Below, in pieces: positions 1-9,720 of a DNA stretch of 64,000 bases. The notes beneath the pieces are model-generated. The model worked only from the letters and a program-made list of their open reading frames with translations. It was not told where the DNA came from and did no database searches. The position numbers were made by a program, and so were the translations under genes. Positions within the stretch are counted from its first letter, which is position 1; each line of letters begins with the position of its first letter. This stretch comes from Ceratopteris richardii (lineage: Eukaryota > Streptophyta > Polypodiopsida > Polypodiales > Pteridaceae), in contig CM035413.1 in assembly GCA_020310875.1 (NCBI GenBank), forward strand, positions 168,634,496 to 168,698,495. The letters are read 5' to 3'.

Positions 1-78
1 AGTCGATAATGGGTAATTCATTCCATCCAACTTATCCTCAACAACCAACATATAGAATACATCATTGCTTTCAGTCAT
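1..78 (-). CDS. Copia-A3 gag, N-terminal 26 codons (partial)
   Basis: The minus-strand ATG at 78-76 opens a frame reading M-T-E-S-N-D-V-F and then V-E-D-K-L-D-G, close to the Gag start of Copia-A1 at 15958 and Copia-A0 at 21046. Gag of copia elements forms the cytoplasmic particle that packages the element RNA. The rest lies left of the window, so whether it is intact is unknown. The start was chosen because the same ATG follows the same leader in all three copies. Confidence 0.7.
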   Translation of the reverse strand, partial: MTESNDVFYMLVVEDKLDGMNYPLST

Positions 79-432
79 GGCCACTGACTAAAATACCCTG
101 ATGAAAAAAATGAGTGTATCTCAAAAAGTTGAACAGAAACACCGTATCAAGTTCTATTAAAGTTGTAGCAAACTTTGAGATGCTTATAGTGGTGAATCAA
201 AACATGTATATATCTTTGGCACAAAAAGACAACATTGCCTACACAAGCGCTATGATAGTGCATTTGAAGGCCGAAACGAGCTCAGATGGCAATTTTGGCA
301 CCACATAGCGAAGCTGTTTTGATCTCCTAATCACTTTGAGTATACTCACCAAATTTTGTGCGATTCTAAGAGTGTGACTAGAGGGGTGTCGACGACGCCC
401 TAGATGAAGCAACAACCTACTCTGATACCAAT
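79..432 (-). promoter_or_regulatory. Copia-A3 untranslated leader with primer-binding site
   Basis: Read on the minus strand, the LTR end is followed by TGGTATCAGAG (plus 420-430), complementary to the 3' end of initiator tRNA-Met, the usual copia minus-strand primer. About 340 bases of leader follow before the Gag ATG. The leader aligns along its length with 21047-21401 (Copia-A0) and with 15604-15957 (Copia-A1, opposite strand), with scattered substitutions. Confidence 0.85.
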
Positions 433-661
433 TGTTGGAGTTCGAGGTCTATGGAAGCATGCAAACAACACAAGGAGAAGAAGAAGCTTGGAGCACAACA
501 TAGAATACTAAATGCATTACCACTAGAATGTAAAAAGATAAGTAACCCATTAGGGAAATATGTGTATATACAAACCAGGGGAAAAAACCTCCTAAAGAGG
601 GAAAAAAGTTCCTCGATGGTCCTAGTGTGTTCACACACATCACTACCTAAATATATCAACA
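433..661 (-). repeat. Copia-A3 5' LTR (complete, 229 bp)
   Basis: On the plus strand it runs from tgttggagtt to atatatcaaca, giving TG...CA ends in the element orientation. It matches the Copia-A1 LTRs in reverse. It is joined to the primer site at 430 and abuts Gypsy-G sequence at 662. The matching 3' LTR and target duplication would lie left of the window. Confidence 0.88.
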
Positions 662-1312
662 AGTCACTGCAAGGAGTGTCTGATGAACTGCCCGATGCTT
701 ATCTCTTCAATTTAGAAGTTGTTCTTAAATGGGTAAATAAATTGGTACCTATCTTAACCTTCGGACCTGCAAATAAGAATGTGAAAAAAAAAACAAAGAT
801 GAAATTGTAAAATCAATAGTTGGTTGCAACAAACCCATGAAGGATTGCTAGGAAATCACTATTCTAAACAACAAACATTGCAAAATTTCAAATGTTTAGG
901 ATTGTATTGGCCTACTATGGATAGACAAATACATGAGTGGATTAAGAATTGTCCAATGTGATAGAAGAGACCCCTAGTGGAGTTTGCCACCCCTTATCAC
1001 GTGTTGTTGATTCTAGAATGGAGTGCTCCATTGGTATAAACATGCAAAGATGGTTTCTTAAGACTGTGCATTCACAAATTAAACTATTTGAAAATCTTAG
1101 AAATTGCACATAGTAGTGTTGCAAGTGGACACTTTGGGCTTGTCTGAGTAATTAAGACCATTCTATTCTCAGGATTTTGGTGGTCCACTCTTCATATGGA
1201 TGCACATACCTATGTGAAGAAATGTGACACATGCCAACGTGCACAATATCCGATCAGAAAAGATGAGATGCCCTTGAGGCCAATGATGGGAGGACGTGCA
1301 TTCTCGAAGTGG
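662..1312 (+). pseudogene. Gypsy-G integrase N-terminal fragment
   Basis: Conceptual translation with several frame changes matches the stretch between RNase H and the integrase core of Gypsy-G0 (32174-33050, minus) and G3 (62560-63400). Visible landmarks are D-A-Y-L-F-N-L-E near 690, H-E-G-L-L-G-N-H near 835, Y-W-P-T-M near 910, C-P-M near 950, a second H-x6-H region near 1100-1135, and C-D-T-C-Q near 1222. Integrase would join element cDNA to the chromosome, but here the core is missing and stops are frequent. It lies between two Copia-A LTRs and its own ends are lost. The two H-x6-H plus C-x2-C modules are typical of this family. Confidence 0.8.
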
Positions 1313-1497
1313 GAAGAAGAAGAAGAAGCTTGGAGCACAACACACAATACTGAATGTATTACCACTAGAATGTACAAAGATAAGTAGCCCATTAGGCAAT
1401 AGTCATATATACAAGCCGGGGGGAAAAGCCTCCTAAAGAGGGAAAAAAGTGCCCCGGTGGTCCTATCGCACACATCACTAATTAAAATATATCAACA
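1313..1497 (-). repeat. Copia-A0 3' LTR, truncated
   Basis: Matches bases 477-661 of the Copia-A3 LTR on the same strand, ending at atatatcaaca (1497), the start of the LTR in element orientation. The opposite end is missing: at 1313 the GAA-rich part of the LTR joins gypsy integrase sequence directly. The polypurine tract in element orientation lies at about 1498-1512. Confidence 0.82.
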
Positions 1498-2280
1498 AAT
1501 CCCCACTAGGAGTGATGCCGTGAACAAGGAGCTGGCACTCATGTATAAGGAAGTGCCAAGCTATGTGGAATCAATCCACAAAAGGAAGTAAGCCCAAAGC
1601 TTTGTGGAAAGCTTCAAACTTCTCCCTAGGTAGAGCCTTTGTAAAAAGGTCTGCAATGTTCTCCTGCGTGGGCACATATGCCAACATGATCTCCCCAGTA
1701 GAGAACCTCTCCCTGACATAATGATAATGCACCTCAATGTGCTTAATGCTAGCATGGAACACAGGGTTCCTCGCAACTGCCAATGCGCTCTAACTGTTAG
1801 TGAAGATGGTGGTGGCAGAAGACTGACCAACACCGAAATCAGCCATAAGGCGTATAAGTCACACACACCCAACAGTCGCTGTGAAAGCTGCCCTATACTC
1901 AGCCTCTCAAATGGAAGTGGCCACAGTAGGCTGCTTCTTGCTCAACAAAGATATACATGAGCTATCAAGCATGAAGCAAGAACCACTGGTGGACACACAA
2001 GTGTCATAGCAACCAACCCAATCACTGTCAAAAAAAGCATGCAAATCTGGTGGTAGTGATCCTCCCTTGGGATAAAACAATCCAAGCAATCAGGTACCAC
2101 TCAAGTAGCAAAAGATGCGCTTAACTGCCTACCAATGCTTGACACCTGGGCAATGCATAAACTTGATCATCTGTGAGATAGAAAACTGAATCTCTGGGCG
2201 AGTAATGCATAAGTAAATCAAGCATCCAACAACCTACTAATAGAGAACAACATCAAATGCATCTCCAGCATCATGAAGTC
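1498..2280 (-). pseudogene. Copia-A0 RNase H domain
   Basis: The minus frame ending at 1571 reads N-P-V-F-H-A, K-H-I-E-V-H-Y-H-Y-V-R-E-R and A-D-L-F-T-K-A-L, the usual C-terminal block of copia RNase H, and closes with G-L-L-P-F-V-D and a stop. The upstream part at 1907-2089 holds D-S-D-W-V-G-C. RNase H removes the RNA strand during reverse transcription. Frames change near 1790-1910 and 2090-2280. The same domain is open in Copia-A1 (19572-20222). Confidence 0.82.
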
Positions 2281-3240
2281 TCAATCATAAACCTATCTCC
2301 ATAGGAGTGGTAATAGACTTACAGTCTTCAAAGCCAAAACATTGCAACAATGTGTCGATATATTTCATTTGACACAAAGCCATTCCACCATTAACTTGCA
2401 TTAATTGAATGCCCAAATAGTGATGCAAATGCCCCAAATCAGACATCTTAAATGAGGCATGCAAATCAGCCTTAAAATAAGCAATATGCATGTCATGAGA
2501 ACCAATGAGCATCATGTCATCAACATATACCATAATGATCAGAAGCACATCATTAGCACGCTTAACATATAAGGTGCTTTCAGTTGGACTGCTCTCAAAA
2601 CCATGTGCAATCAGATAGGCATGTATCTTTTCATACCAAGCACGTGGTGCTTCTTTTAAACCATATAATGCCTTCTTTAACCTGCACACCTGGTTTTCAT
2701 GCCCTTTTTGCATAAAGCCATGGGGCTGAAAAACATACACTTCTTCATGCAAGTCACCATTCAGAAATGTTGTTTTAATGTCCAATTGATGTACATTCCA
2801 TCCGTGATGAGCTGCAAGTGCACATATACTATGAACAATAGTCATTAGGCAAGTAGGAGCAAAGGTTTTATCAAAATCAATGCCTCTTTCCTGTGCATAA
2901 CCCTTTGCAACAAGCCTAGCCTTATACATGTCAACTATTCCATCATGTTTATGCTTCAACTTGTATACCCACTTAGTGCCAATGGCCTTCTTGCCAGGAG
3001 GCAAGTCACATAAAGACCAGGTATCATTTTTCATGATTGCATCATATTTAGATTGCATTGGAGCCATCCAATGTTCAAAATTTTGTGCTTCATCAAACGA
3101 AACAAGTTCAGTCTCATCATAGAGACTAGAAGCAGCCATAGCATAGCAATCTGATGCAAAAGAGGCACTATGAGAGCCTGACCGAGTACGATATGACAGA
3201 GATGCATCTAATTTGCTATCATGCAAAGTCTACACCAGCC
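2281..3240 (-). pseudogene. Copia-A0 reverse transcriptase, long open stretch
   Basis: An uninterrupted minus frame of 313 codons (2285-3226) covers most of RVT_2: G-T-K-W-V-Y-K-L, K-A-R-L-V-A-K-G, Q-L-D-I-K-T-T-F-L-N-G, Y-G-L-K-E-A-P-R-A-W-Y and the catalytic Y-V-D-D-M near 2530. RT copies the element RNA into cDNA inside the particle. The frame is open, but the flanking linker and RNase H frames are shifted, so no full polyprotein could be made. Confidence 0.88.
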
Positions 3241-3774
3241 ATTTTGGCATAGTTTTTGCTTGCTCAATATCAGCTCTCTCATCAACAAGTGCATCATGTA
3301 AATCTACATCAGAAATGGAATGACCTGCATCATCACATGAAACTTGCAAAGGCTAAGAAGTTGCCTAGTTAGGACCAACACTAGACTGTCCGCCTGTAGA
3401 AAGAGGCAGCAAAGTATCATACATGTCTTTGGAGCTAACAGATGCCTCCTTAGTACATGAAAGTAAGGTCTGAATAGCATCTTCCACAAAAACATCACAG
3501 CTAACGAGAATGCATTTAGTCTATGGATGATACAGACGATAGCCTTTGCTTTCAGAACTTTAACCAACAAAAATATATTTTACTGCTTTATCATCAATTT
3601 TTTTGCGATGTTGTTCAGGCACTAATGCATATGCCAAACAACCAAAAACACACATATGAACAATAGATGGCTTGCGACCATGCCAAGCCTCATATGGAGT
3701 GATAGACTACAATGCTTTAGTGGGACACCTGTTAAGTACATATGCTTCACACATGACAACCTCAAGTCTGAAAC
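3241..3774 (-). pseudogene. Copia-A0 integrase C-terminus and linker
   Basis: Minus-strand reading in changing frames matches Copia-A1 18015-18560: the integrase end with P-Y-E-A-W-H, F-G-C-L-A-Y-A and F-V-G-Y-S, then the acidic serine-rich linker before RT. It stops at 3774 inside the integrase codons, where Chromo-C1 entered. The missing neighbouring codons resume at 13827. Confidence 0.8.
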
Positions 3775-4470
3775 TATCATGGACACAAAGAAAACCATCT
3801 TAAACCTTAGATTCCATGTCAATTCCTTATATCTCATGTTTGGTTAAGATTTTGGAGAAACGAATGCTACCATTGCGTTCAAAATGTGCCAAAACCCCAA
3901 GATTGACTATCTATTTGCTGAATTTTGACACTCGGAGGTCTCGTTTCCAATTGATGATGTCATCATTGACATTATCAAATCGTAACCGCCCTTGAAAACC
4001 TATAAAAGGAGGGGTTGGCCACACTCATAGTCAGTCTTGCCAATGCCAATCTTTGGAGCTCAAGGGATCCTGATCACCAAGTAAGTACTTTCAAGTTCCA
4101 GTTCAAGTTCTAGTTTTTTCTCTTGCTCTAGTCTTGTCTAGTATTGTATCGTGGACATCCTTTCTTGCCCTATTGTAATCTCATAGTAGGAGATCCTTTC
4201 TAGTTCTTTCTTCTATCTAGTTTATCTCCGAGAAGGGAGTTCTTGTAATCCAGATATCTTGCTTCCTACCTACAATCCCGGGTTGTGGGATCTCCTGTAT
4301 CATCTCTAGTCGAGTTATTCCATACCTATCGGTCCCGGGTTGTGGGACGTATTGTATCAATCACATATGCTTGTATCATTTCCCCTATGTGGGTGTTCTT
4401 ATAATCGAACGTGTATTTCCGAAATCTTGTCTAGTGTAGTTAGATAGCACAATCTAGTGCTCCCCTGACA
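3775..4470 (+). repeat. Chromo-C1 5' LTR (696 bp)
   Basis: Begins tatcatggacac (TG mutated to TA, as in the 5' LTR of C2) and ends gctcccctgaca. A TATA box (TATAAAA, 4001-4007) marks the likely promoter. It aligns with both C2 LTRs throughout, including the repeated phrase cccgggttgtggga. The sequence after it, ttttggcaagactacc, is not the tRNA-Met primer site; the same bases follow the C2 LTR. Confidence 0.88.
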
Positions 4471-4505
4471 TTTTGGCAAGACTACCTTGATCAAGACTTA
4501 GCACC

Positions 4506-4844
4506 ATGGATTCCCTATGCAAGGAGATTCAATCTACCATAAAGGACTTGATTGAACATGTCCAAGAGATGAAAAGATTGTTGCGACAAGATGATCGATC
4601 AGTTTCAAGCTATGCCTTGAATATCAAGATGTTGTTTCGTGGAACTACATATCAAGAAGACTACATGGTTAATCAGTTTCAAAGTGGCCTCAATCCTGAA
4701 GTCAAATATCTCTTGCTATCCATGCCTCAATTAAATACCTTGGAGGATGTTATCAATCAGGCAGTTCAATGTGAGAATCAATTATTCAAAGATAGCCAAC
4801 TCCAAGAGTTAGAAGTGTTGAATAATCAAAACATTGTTCCTTAA
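4506..4844 (+). CDS. Chromo-C1 gag fragment, 112 aa
   Basis: An open frame beginning M-D-S-L-C just after the LTR. The middle and end (L-F-R-G-T-T-Y, N-Q-F-Q-S-G-L, T-L-E-D-V-I-N-Q-A) resemble the C-terminal half of the gypsy Gag capsid domain. The N-terminus is a predicted charged helix (L-I-E-H-V-Q-E-M-K). It is much shorter than a normal gypsy Gag and has no zinc knuckle. The same start and layout occur in C2 at 55300, where one stop interrupts it. It could make a small capsid-like protein; whether it does is unknown. Confidence 0.65.
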   Translation: MDSLCKEIQSTIKDLIEHVQEMKRLLRQDDRSVSSYALNIKMLFRGTTYQEDYMVNQFQSGLNPEVKYLLLSMPQLNTLEDVINQAVQCENQLFKDSQLQELEVLNNQNIVP

Positions 4845-5304
4845 GAATCTTTGAAGCCCGAGAAGTCATTACAAATGATATGGAGCTAACAAATTATGAA
4901 GATACCAAGAAGGTAAAGGATAAGGAGGAGTTCATGCTCAATCAAGGAGGTGTGCTTACTCAATGCTCTTAGTCAAAGATCTTGGAAACACCACAACATT
5001 CCACTAGAAGCTCAAAGGATCTATTGCATGAAGAACCAAGGAAGCTCAAGAGAGAACCAGTCCTTCACCACCTATCAAGATTGAGTATCATGAAGAATTC
5101 AAAGTTGTGCATTTATTAGATTCAAGGATCTCTCAAAGAAGATTGGAATGGCTTATTCATTGGAAAGCGTATGACATCATTGATCGTACTTGGCAACTTA
5201 CAGAAAATATTCTTAGAGAAAAATTCAAGGTTCATGAGCTCCATAGGAAGAATCCAATGAAACCCAAGATAGAGAACATGGCTGCTGTTTGTGGAACTCA
5301 TCGC
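4845..5304 (+). pseudogene. Chromo-C1 chromodomain-like C-terminus
   Basis: From about 5085 the frame reads L-D-S-R-I-S, L-E-W-L-I-H-W-K-A-Y, D-R-T-W-Q-L-T-E-N-I and H-R-K-N-P-M-K-P. This is the pattern of the chromodomain at the end of chromovirus integrases (a W-K-x-Y core and a T-W-E-like motif), which steers integration to marked chromatin. The preceding 4845-5040 is an acidic linker with stops. No integrase core precedes it. Copia-B1 cuts it at 5305, just before the polypurine tract that is intact in C2. Confidence 0.7.
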
Positions 5305-5602
5305 TGAAGTATTTCGATGGCGATGCACCGCACTGCACTCTCCTTCTCGAGAGCTCCACGACGATATGCTCGGAGTAGAAAACCGAGCTCCTGACGCCGC
5401 ACACAGTACTCCGCACAGAGGCTGTAGAATACACAGAAAAACACAGTACACAGGGAGCACGAAGATAGACTTCTTAGGTCTTACAAATGCGGTCAAACTT
5501 ACAGTCTGTGACTGACCAGGCCACTATATGTTTTATTAAAGAACACATACAAAGAAGTGTTCGGTGGCCATTTGGCCTTTCACATGGACACTAACGGTAA
5601 CA
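5305..5602 (-). repeat. Copia-B1 3' LTR (298 bp)
   Basis: In element orientation it runs TGTTACCGTTAGTG to AATACTTCA, with a polypurine tract just before it (plus atctcccactaaagg, 5603-5617). It matches 47816-48103 over its full length. It lies immediately after the Chromo-C1 chromodomain, so Copia-B1 inserted into C1. Confidence 0.85.
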
Positions 5603-5749
5603 ATCTCCCACTAAAGGCCAATATGGCCAGAGTAACTATGGGAGAAAAATAAAGAATAATAAAGAATACCTGAGTGTAAGTATACAAACTATACCTCCCA
5701 CCTGATGGGCATGTTACACAATATACAAGTGACTGCGTAAGATGAAGAA

Positions 5750-7039
5750 TCAAGTAACCCCCATCAAGTGACAACAGTGTCGAAAGCTATCATGTGGTAG
5801 AGCTTTAGTCAAAGCATCTGCAGCATTATTGAGAGTGTGAACCTTCTCAAGAATAATGCGTTGAGTGGCTAAGCAATCTCTAATGAAGTGATACCTCACC
5901 TCAATGTGCTTGGTCTTTGCATGATAGACCGGATTCTTAGCCAAAGCAATGGCACTCTGACTATCACTGAGCAAGTGAGGTACATGCTGAGGTAAACCCA
6001 TATCACAAGCAAGACGAGAAAGCCACAATGCTTCCTTACAGGCCTCACTTGCTGCAACATACTCTGCTTCTGTGGTGGAAACAGCTGTACATTCTTGAAG
6101 ACGAGATCTCCAAGAGATAGCACCTCCAGTAAAATGAAAAATGTACCCTGATGTAGACTTACGATTGTCTACACAACCAGCATAGTCAGAATCTGTGTAA
6201 CCAATAATGGATGCTTTCCCTCTACCTAAGCATAGACACTTGTCCTTAGTGCCACTCAGATATCTTAAAATCATTTTGACCGCTTCCCAATGTTTCTTGC
6301 CAGGATTAGACATATATCTGCTCACAACCCCCACTGCAAATGCAATGTCTGGTCTCGTAGCTACCATAGCATACATGAGACTACCAACAGCAGACTGATA
6401 GGGAATTTTGGTCATGAATTCCTTTTCCTCATCTGATTTGGGGCAGTCATCCTTGCTCAATTTCACATATGTGGGTAAAGGTGTACTCAATGCCTTTCCA
6501 CCCTGCATATTGAATCGGTGAAGTACTTTGGATATGTACTCACTTTGAGACAAGTATATGCATCTTTTACTCCTATCACGAGTAATGCGCATGCCAAGAA
6601 TATGTTTGGCATCCCCCAAATCCTTCATATCAAATGTCTGACTCAACTTCTTTTTGAGAATTGACAAATCATAAGAGGACTTCCCAGCAATCAACATATC
6701 ATCGACGTAAAGTATCAAGCATATCAAGCTGCCATCAGAACATCTCTTTGTGTAGAGACAATGATCCTCATTGCTCCGAGAATAGCCTTGGGACTTCATA
6801 AAAGCATCAAACTTTTGGTACCATTGTCTGGGAGACTGTTTAAGTCCATACAAGCTCTTCTTGAGCTTACAAACTAGACTTTCCTTGCTAGGAACTACAT
6901 AACCCTCTGGTTGTTCCATATAGATTTCATCTGTAAGATCTCCATGCAAGAAAGCTGTTTTCACATCCATTTGGACTAGCTCTAAGTCCTCCATTGCAAC
7001 GAATCCAAGCAACATGCGCAAAGTAGTCATCTTGACCAC
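5750..7039 (-). CDS. Copia-B1 reverse transcriptase and RNase H, 429 aa open
   Basis: The intact minus frame holds Q-M-D-V-K-T-A-F-L-H-G-D-L, Y-G-L-K-Q-S-P-R-Q-W-Y, catalytic Y-V-D-D-M-L, then the RNase H motifs Y-T-D-S-D-Y-A-G, T-T-E-A-E-Y-V-A, S-D-S-Q-S-A-I and K-H-I-E-V-R-Y-H-F. This is the full copia RT palm and the RNase H end. The methionine at 7039 is only the first after a 1-base frameshift near 7112; the real domain starts upstream. The protein ends just before the 3' untranslated region. It is one of the best-preserved pieces here, so B1 is probably younger than its surroundings. Confidence 0.9.
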   Translation of the reverse strand: MVKMTTLRMLLGFVAMEDLELVQMDVKTAFLHGDLTDEIYMEQPEGYVVPSKESLVCKLKKSLYGLKQSPRQWYQKFDAFMKSQGYSRSNEDHCLYTKRCSDGSLICLILYVDDMLIAGKSSYDLSILKKKLSQTFDMKDLGDAKHILGMRITRDRSKRCIYLSQSEYISKVLHRFNMQGGKALSTPLPTYVKLSKDDCPKSDEEKEFMTKIPYQSAVGSLMYAMVATRPDIAFAVGVVSRYMSNPGKKHWEAVKMILRYLSGTKDKCLCLGRGKASIIGYTDSDYAGCVDNRKSTSGYIFHFTGGAISWRSRLQECTAVSTTEAEYVAASEACKEALWLSRLACDMGLPQHVPHLLSDSQSAIALAKNPVYHAKTKHIEVRYHFIRDCLATQRIILEKVHTLNNAADALTKALPHDSFRHCCHLMGVT

Positions 7040-7348
7040 TAGAGAGAAGATTTCCTCAAAATCAACACCATGTTGTTGCTTAAAACCCTTTGCAACAAGT
7101 CGTGCTTTATATTTGGAGAAGCACTATCTGATGTGAATTTCAGCTTATATACCCATTTACATGGTAAAGCTTTCCTGCCCTTTGGCAAAGGTACTAAGTC
7201 CCAAGTACCATTCTTGTGAATAGAATCCAACTCACTCTTCATGGCACGCTCCCACTTGACATGATCCTCTGTCTGCATAGCCTCTTTCTAGCAAGAGGGC
7301 TCACCGACATCTGTTAGCATAACAAAATCTAGACCTGGAACATATCTA
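7040..7348 (-). pseudogene. Copia-B1 RT N-terminus, frameshifted
   Basis: The minus frame 7278-7115 reads W-E-R-A-M-K-S-E-L-D-S-I, G-T-W-D-L-V-P-L-P and C-K-W-V-Y-K-L-K, the opening of RVT_2. Near 7112 a base is missing compared with the B2 copy (48440-48460, which keeps P-K-Y-K-A), throwing the rest out of frame. Upstream, 7400-7290 encodes R-R-S-A-R-V-S-Y-P-P-D-R-Y, the tail that normally sits between integrase and RT. Confidence 0.82.
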
Positions 7349-8710
7349 TCAGGTGGATATGAGACACGTGCAGAACGTCTCAATGGTTGCTAAACGGGAA
7401 CATGTGCAGACTGATCTGAATGGACATAGGGACTGAGCATAGAAGACCACCTTGTAACCAAGGTCATCAAGTTGACCAACTGACATCAAACTGTGTGATA
7501 ACTGAGGTACATGGCGTACATTATGCATAGTAAATTTTGAACCATCAATGAACTGCACAACCACATCTCCAATCCCCACAACATCACACTGGTAAGAGTC
7601 ACCAAGTCTCACGGTACCAAGAGACTTTGCTGCATAATTAGAGAACCATTCTCTATGTGGTGTCACATGGAAAGAAGCACCAGAATCTAGCAGCCAGGTG
7701 TGGGAAAGAGAATCGGCCATAAGTGCCTCAGATGGCACAGTACTATCAAGTGTCAACACATCAACATCATCAGAAATAACATTAATTTCTTCAATCTTCA
7801 CAGTCGAAGTAGATGGTGCAGGTAACTGTTTAACATGCCCATCAACATTCTGTCCTTTACCTTTAGCATTCTTTAATGCATAACAGTCTTTCTTCATGTG
7901 TCCTTTCTTATGACAATAATGGCATTCGATATCCCTCTTCCTTGATTTACTTCTACTCTTATTCCATTGACCATTCTTTTCCTTGTTCTTGCTCCTGCCA
8001 CGTTGTTGATTCTTTCCTTGGTAAGAATCACGAACATTATATGCATCTCCACTCTGAGTGCCAACCATAGATTTTCTACGAATCTCCTCACTCAAGAGTG
8101 CTCCACATATGTCATCATAGACGAGTTTACCACCAGGTGCACTGTTGCTAATAGCTATGCAAAACGTATCCCATGATGATGGCAGGGTGCATAACAACAA
8201 TACTGCTTTCATTTCATTATCCATATCCATTTTCTGAGCCTGTAATTGGGAGAATATAGCATCAAACTCATTTAGATGAGCAACAACACTATCTGTGTCC
8301 TTCATACGAAGGTCATATAATTTTCTCATCAGATACACTTTCTTTGATGCCGTCTCTTTTTCATATGTATTGCATAACTTCTTCCAAAGCTCCTCTGCAC
8401 TTTCACAGTCTAGTACTGTAAAGTAAACATTATCTGCCAGGTGCAAGCGAATGGTAGACCTGGCCATTTCATCTAACTCATCCCAATCATCTTCATCCAT
8501 GTCAGCAGGCTTCTTTGAAATCCCATTTACTGGCTTCCATTGCCTCCTTTGAATCAGCACATCTTTAATCTGATTCTTCCATAGAGCAAAGTTTGTGCCA
8601 TCAAATTTTCGGATCTCAAAATGGTCTTTGCCCTGCAAGTTATAGCTCCTCCTCGGAACATTAGCACTAGACCCTGATCCACCGGATGTGCCTGAGACCT
8701 CTGATGCCAT
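7349..8710 (-). CDS. Copia-B1 Gag-protease, 453 aa open
   Basis: Starts M-A-S-E-V-S-G at 8710. Gag helices with F-D-G-T-N-F-A-L-W and L-W-K-K-L-C-N-T-Y match the copia Gag (UBN2-type) domain. A canonical zinc knuckle, C-H-Y-C-H-K-K-G-H-M-K-K-D-C, lies near 7900, after a basic run. The protease active site L-L-D-S-G-A-S-F-H is near 7690. Gag packages RNA; the aspartic protease cuts the polyprotein. The last 30 or so codons are out-of-frame sequence after a deletion that removed the integrase region. The intact frame suggests recent origin. Confidence 0.88.
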   Translation of the reverse strand: MASEVSGTSGGSGSSANVPRRSYNLQGKDHFEIRKFDGTNFALWKNQIKDVLIQRRQWKPVNGISKKPADMDEDDWDELDEMARSTIRLHLADNVYFTVLDCESAEELWKKLCNTYEKETASKKVYLMRKLYDLRMKDTDSVVAHLNEFDAIFSQLQAQKMDMDNEMKAVLLLCTLPSSWDTFCIAISNSAPGGKLVYDDICGALLSEEIRRKSMVGTQSGDAYNVRDSYQGKNQQRGRSKNKEKNGQWNKSRSKSRKRDIECHYCHKKGHMKKDCYALKNAKGKGQNVDGHVKQLPAPSTSTVKIEEINVISDDVDVLTLDSTVPSEALMADSLSHTWLLDSGASFHVTPHREWFSNYAAKSLGTVRLGDSYQCDVVGIGDVVVQFIDGSKFTMHNVRHVPQLSHSLMSVGQLDDLGYKVVFYAQSLCPFRSVCTCSRLATIETFCTCLIST

Positions 8711-9628
8711 GATCTTAGAGAACTGAATAGAATGATAATGGAGCTAGAAGAGTCCAAACACCAACAAATAATTGTGTCAAGGAGTAAATCGACCACTGTA
8801 TAATTGACTAAACCAGAAATCTGGAAAAATTTTGCCAGAGTATCCTCTGCAAAATTAGCATATGACCAGTGTCAAAGTATCATAAAACTGCAAGTACTGA
8901 CATATCTACCTGCATAGTGAATCACTGACTCCACTGCATATAATTAGTTACCCAATAGAGGCCAACTAGGCTTATCGAGCACCTATGAACAACTATCATA
9001 CATCTCCTATGGCGAGGTTGGGTAAGTCCTCCACCTGCATCACCAAAGAGACCCCAACATCTGGGTGTCTCCCAGTTAAGAAAACCTCACCACGACCCTC
9101 TTTATCAAACGTAAAAGGCTTTATGCAAAGAACGTAACCGCTATATCAAATGACCACATGGACGTACATAAGCGATATCCACAGAAGCATACATGGTGTG
9201 TATGTGCTCAATATATGCAGTAAAATGACACTAAAAGGCTGAATACATAGCCCAGAAACTAGCCAATAGCACCTGCAAGTGTCTGTCAACTCTGATGTTT
9301 TAGGCTTTAAAAATCTGCATAAATTTGCAGCGGCTGCTCCCACCAAAACTGAAAACCTCTCGAGAAACCTGTAGTTTTACGAGTGTGGCTGAAAATACAA
9401 CCCCAAAGGTTGATATTTATTTTCTGAGAAGTACAAAGAACACTCTTCTTGATGTTCTTGGACCTGTGTGAAGAGAACTATGTGCGAAAGTACTCCAAAA
9501 TGGCTCCAAAAGACACCCCAAAATTGCTTCAGAAATAGGCTTTGAAAGCAAAAATGAAGCTTTGAGGGACCAAAACTTGTTCAAGGTAATGTCAACCTTA
9601 GTCTTTCCCCTTCTTCAAACACCACAAG
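8711..9628. other. Non-coding stretch right of Copia-B1 gag
   Basis: No believable coding frame in either direction. By position it should be the Copia-B1 leader and 5' LTR, but it shows no similarity to the 298-bp B LTR and no TGGTATCAGAGC. It may be a diverged leader, or another sequence joined after a deletion. Confidence 0.5.
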
Positions 9629-9720
9629 AGTGTAGCTTAGTGGCAAGAGATTGCCACGGTTAAGCGAGCTCTGGGGGAACAGTACTGGGATGGGTGACCT
9701 CCCGGGAAGTACCGGGAACC
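9629..9720 (+). other. tRNA-like A box joined to 5S-rRNA-like 3' half
   Basis: tgtagcttagtgg at 9631-9643 fits the Pol III A-box consensus (TRGYNNARNGG). From 9659, gttaagcgagc, then agtactgggatgggtgacc and tcccgggaagt, follow the 3' half of plant 5S rRNA, including the C-box (ggatgggtgacc, 9688-9699). The 5' half of 5S is absent and the tail after cgggaag diverges, so this is not a 5S gene. It may be part of a 5S-derived SINE or of a Cassandra-type TRIM, whose LTRs carry 5S sequence. Neither element end is visible. Confidence 0.6.

Larger units (their letters stand above)
5305..9640 (-). mobile_element. Copia-B1 retrotransposon, integrase-less, right end unclear
   Basis: The 3' LTR lies at 5305-5602. 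Reading minus, the polypurine tract is at 5618-5603, RNase H and RT at 5750-7115, and protease and gag at 7349-8710. Gag-protease joins the RT lead-in directly near 7400, so integrase is absent. No copy of the LTR and no tRNA-Met primer site is seen beyond 8711, so the 5' end is lost or altered; 9640 is an estimate. A second piece of the family is at 47816-48494. Confidence 0.75.

Noticed and set aside
451-810. Plus-strand frame of 119 residues
   Set aside because: The first half is the reverse of the Copia-A3 LTR; only the part after 662 is genuine, as a gypsy integrase fragment.
5122-5496. Minus-strand frame of 124 residues across the Copia-B1 LTR
   Set aside because: It spans the joint of the C1 chromodomain and the B LTR and reads the wrong strand of both.
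9659-9720. Functional 5S rRNA gene
   Set aside because: Only the 3' half is present, the 5' half is unrelated, and the tail diverges.
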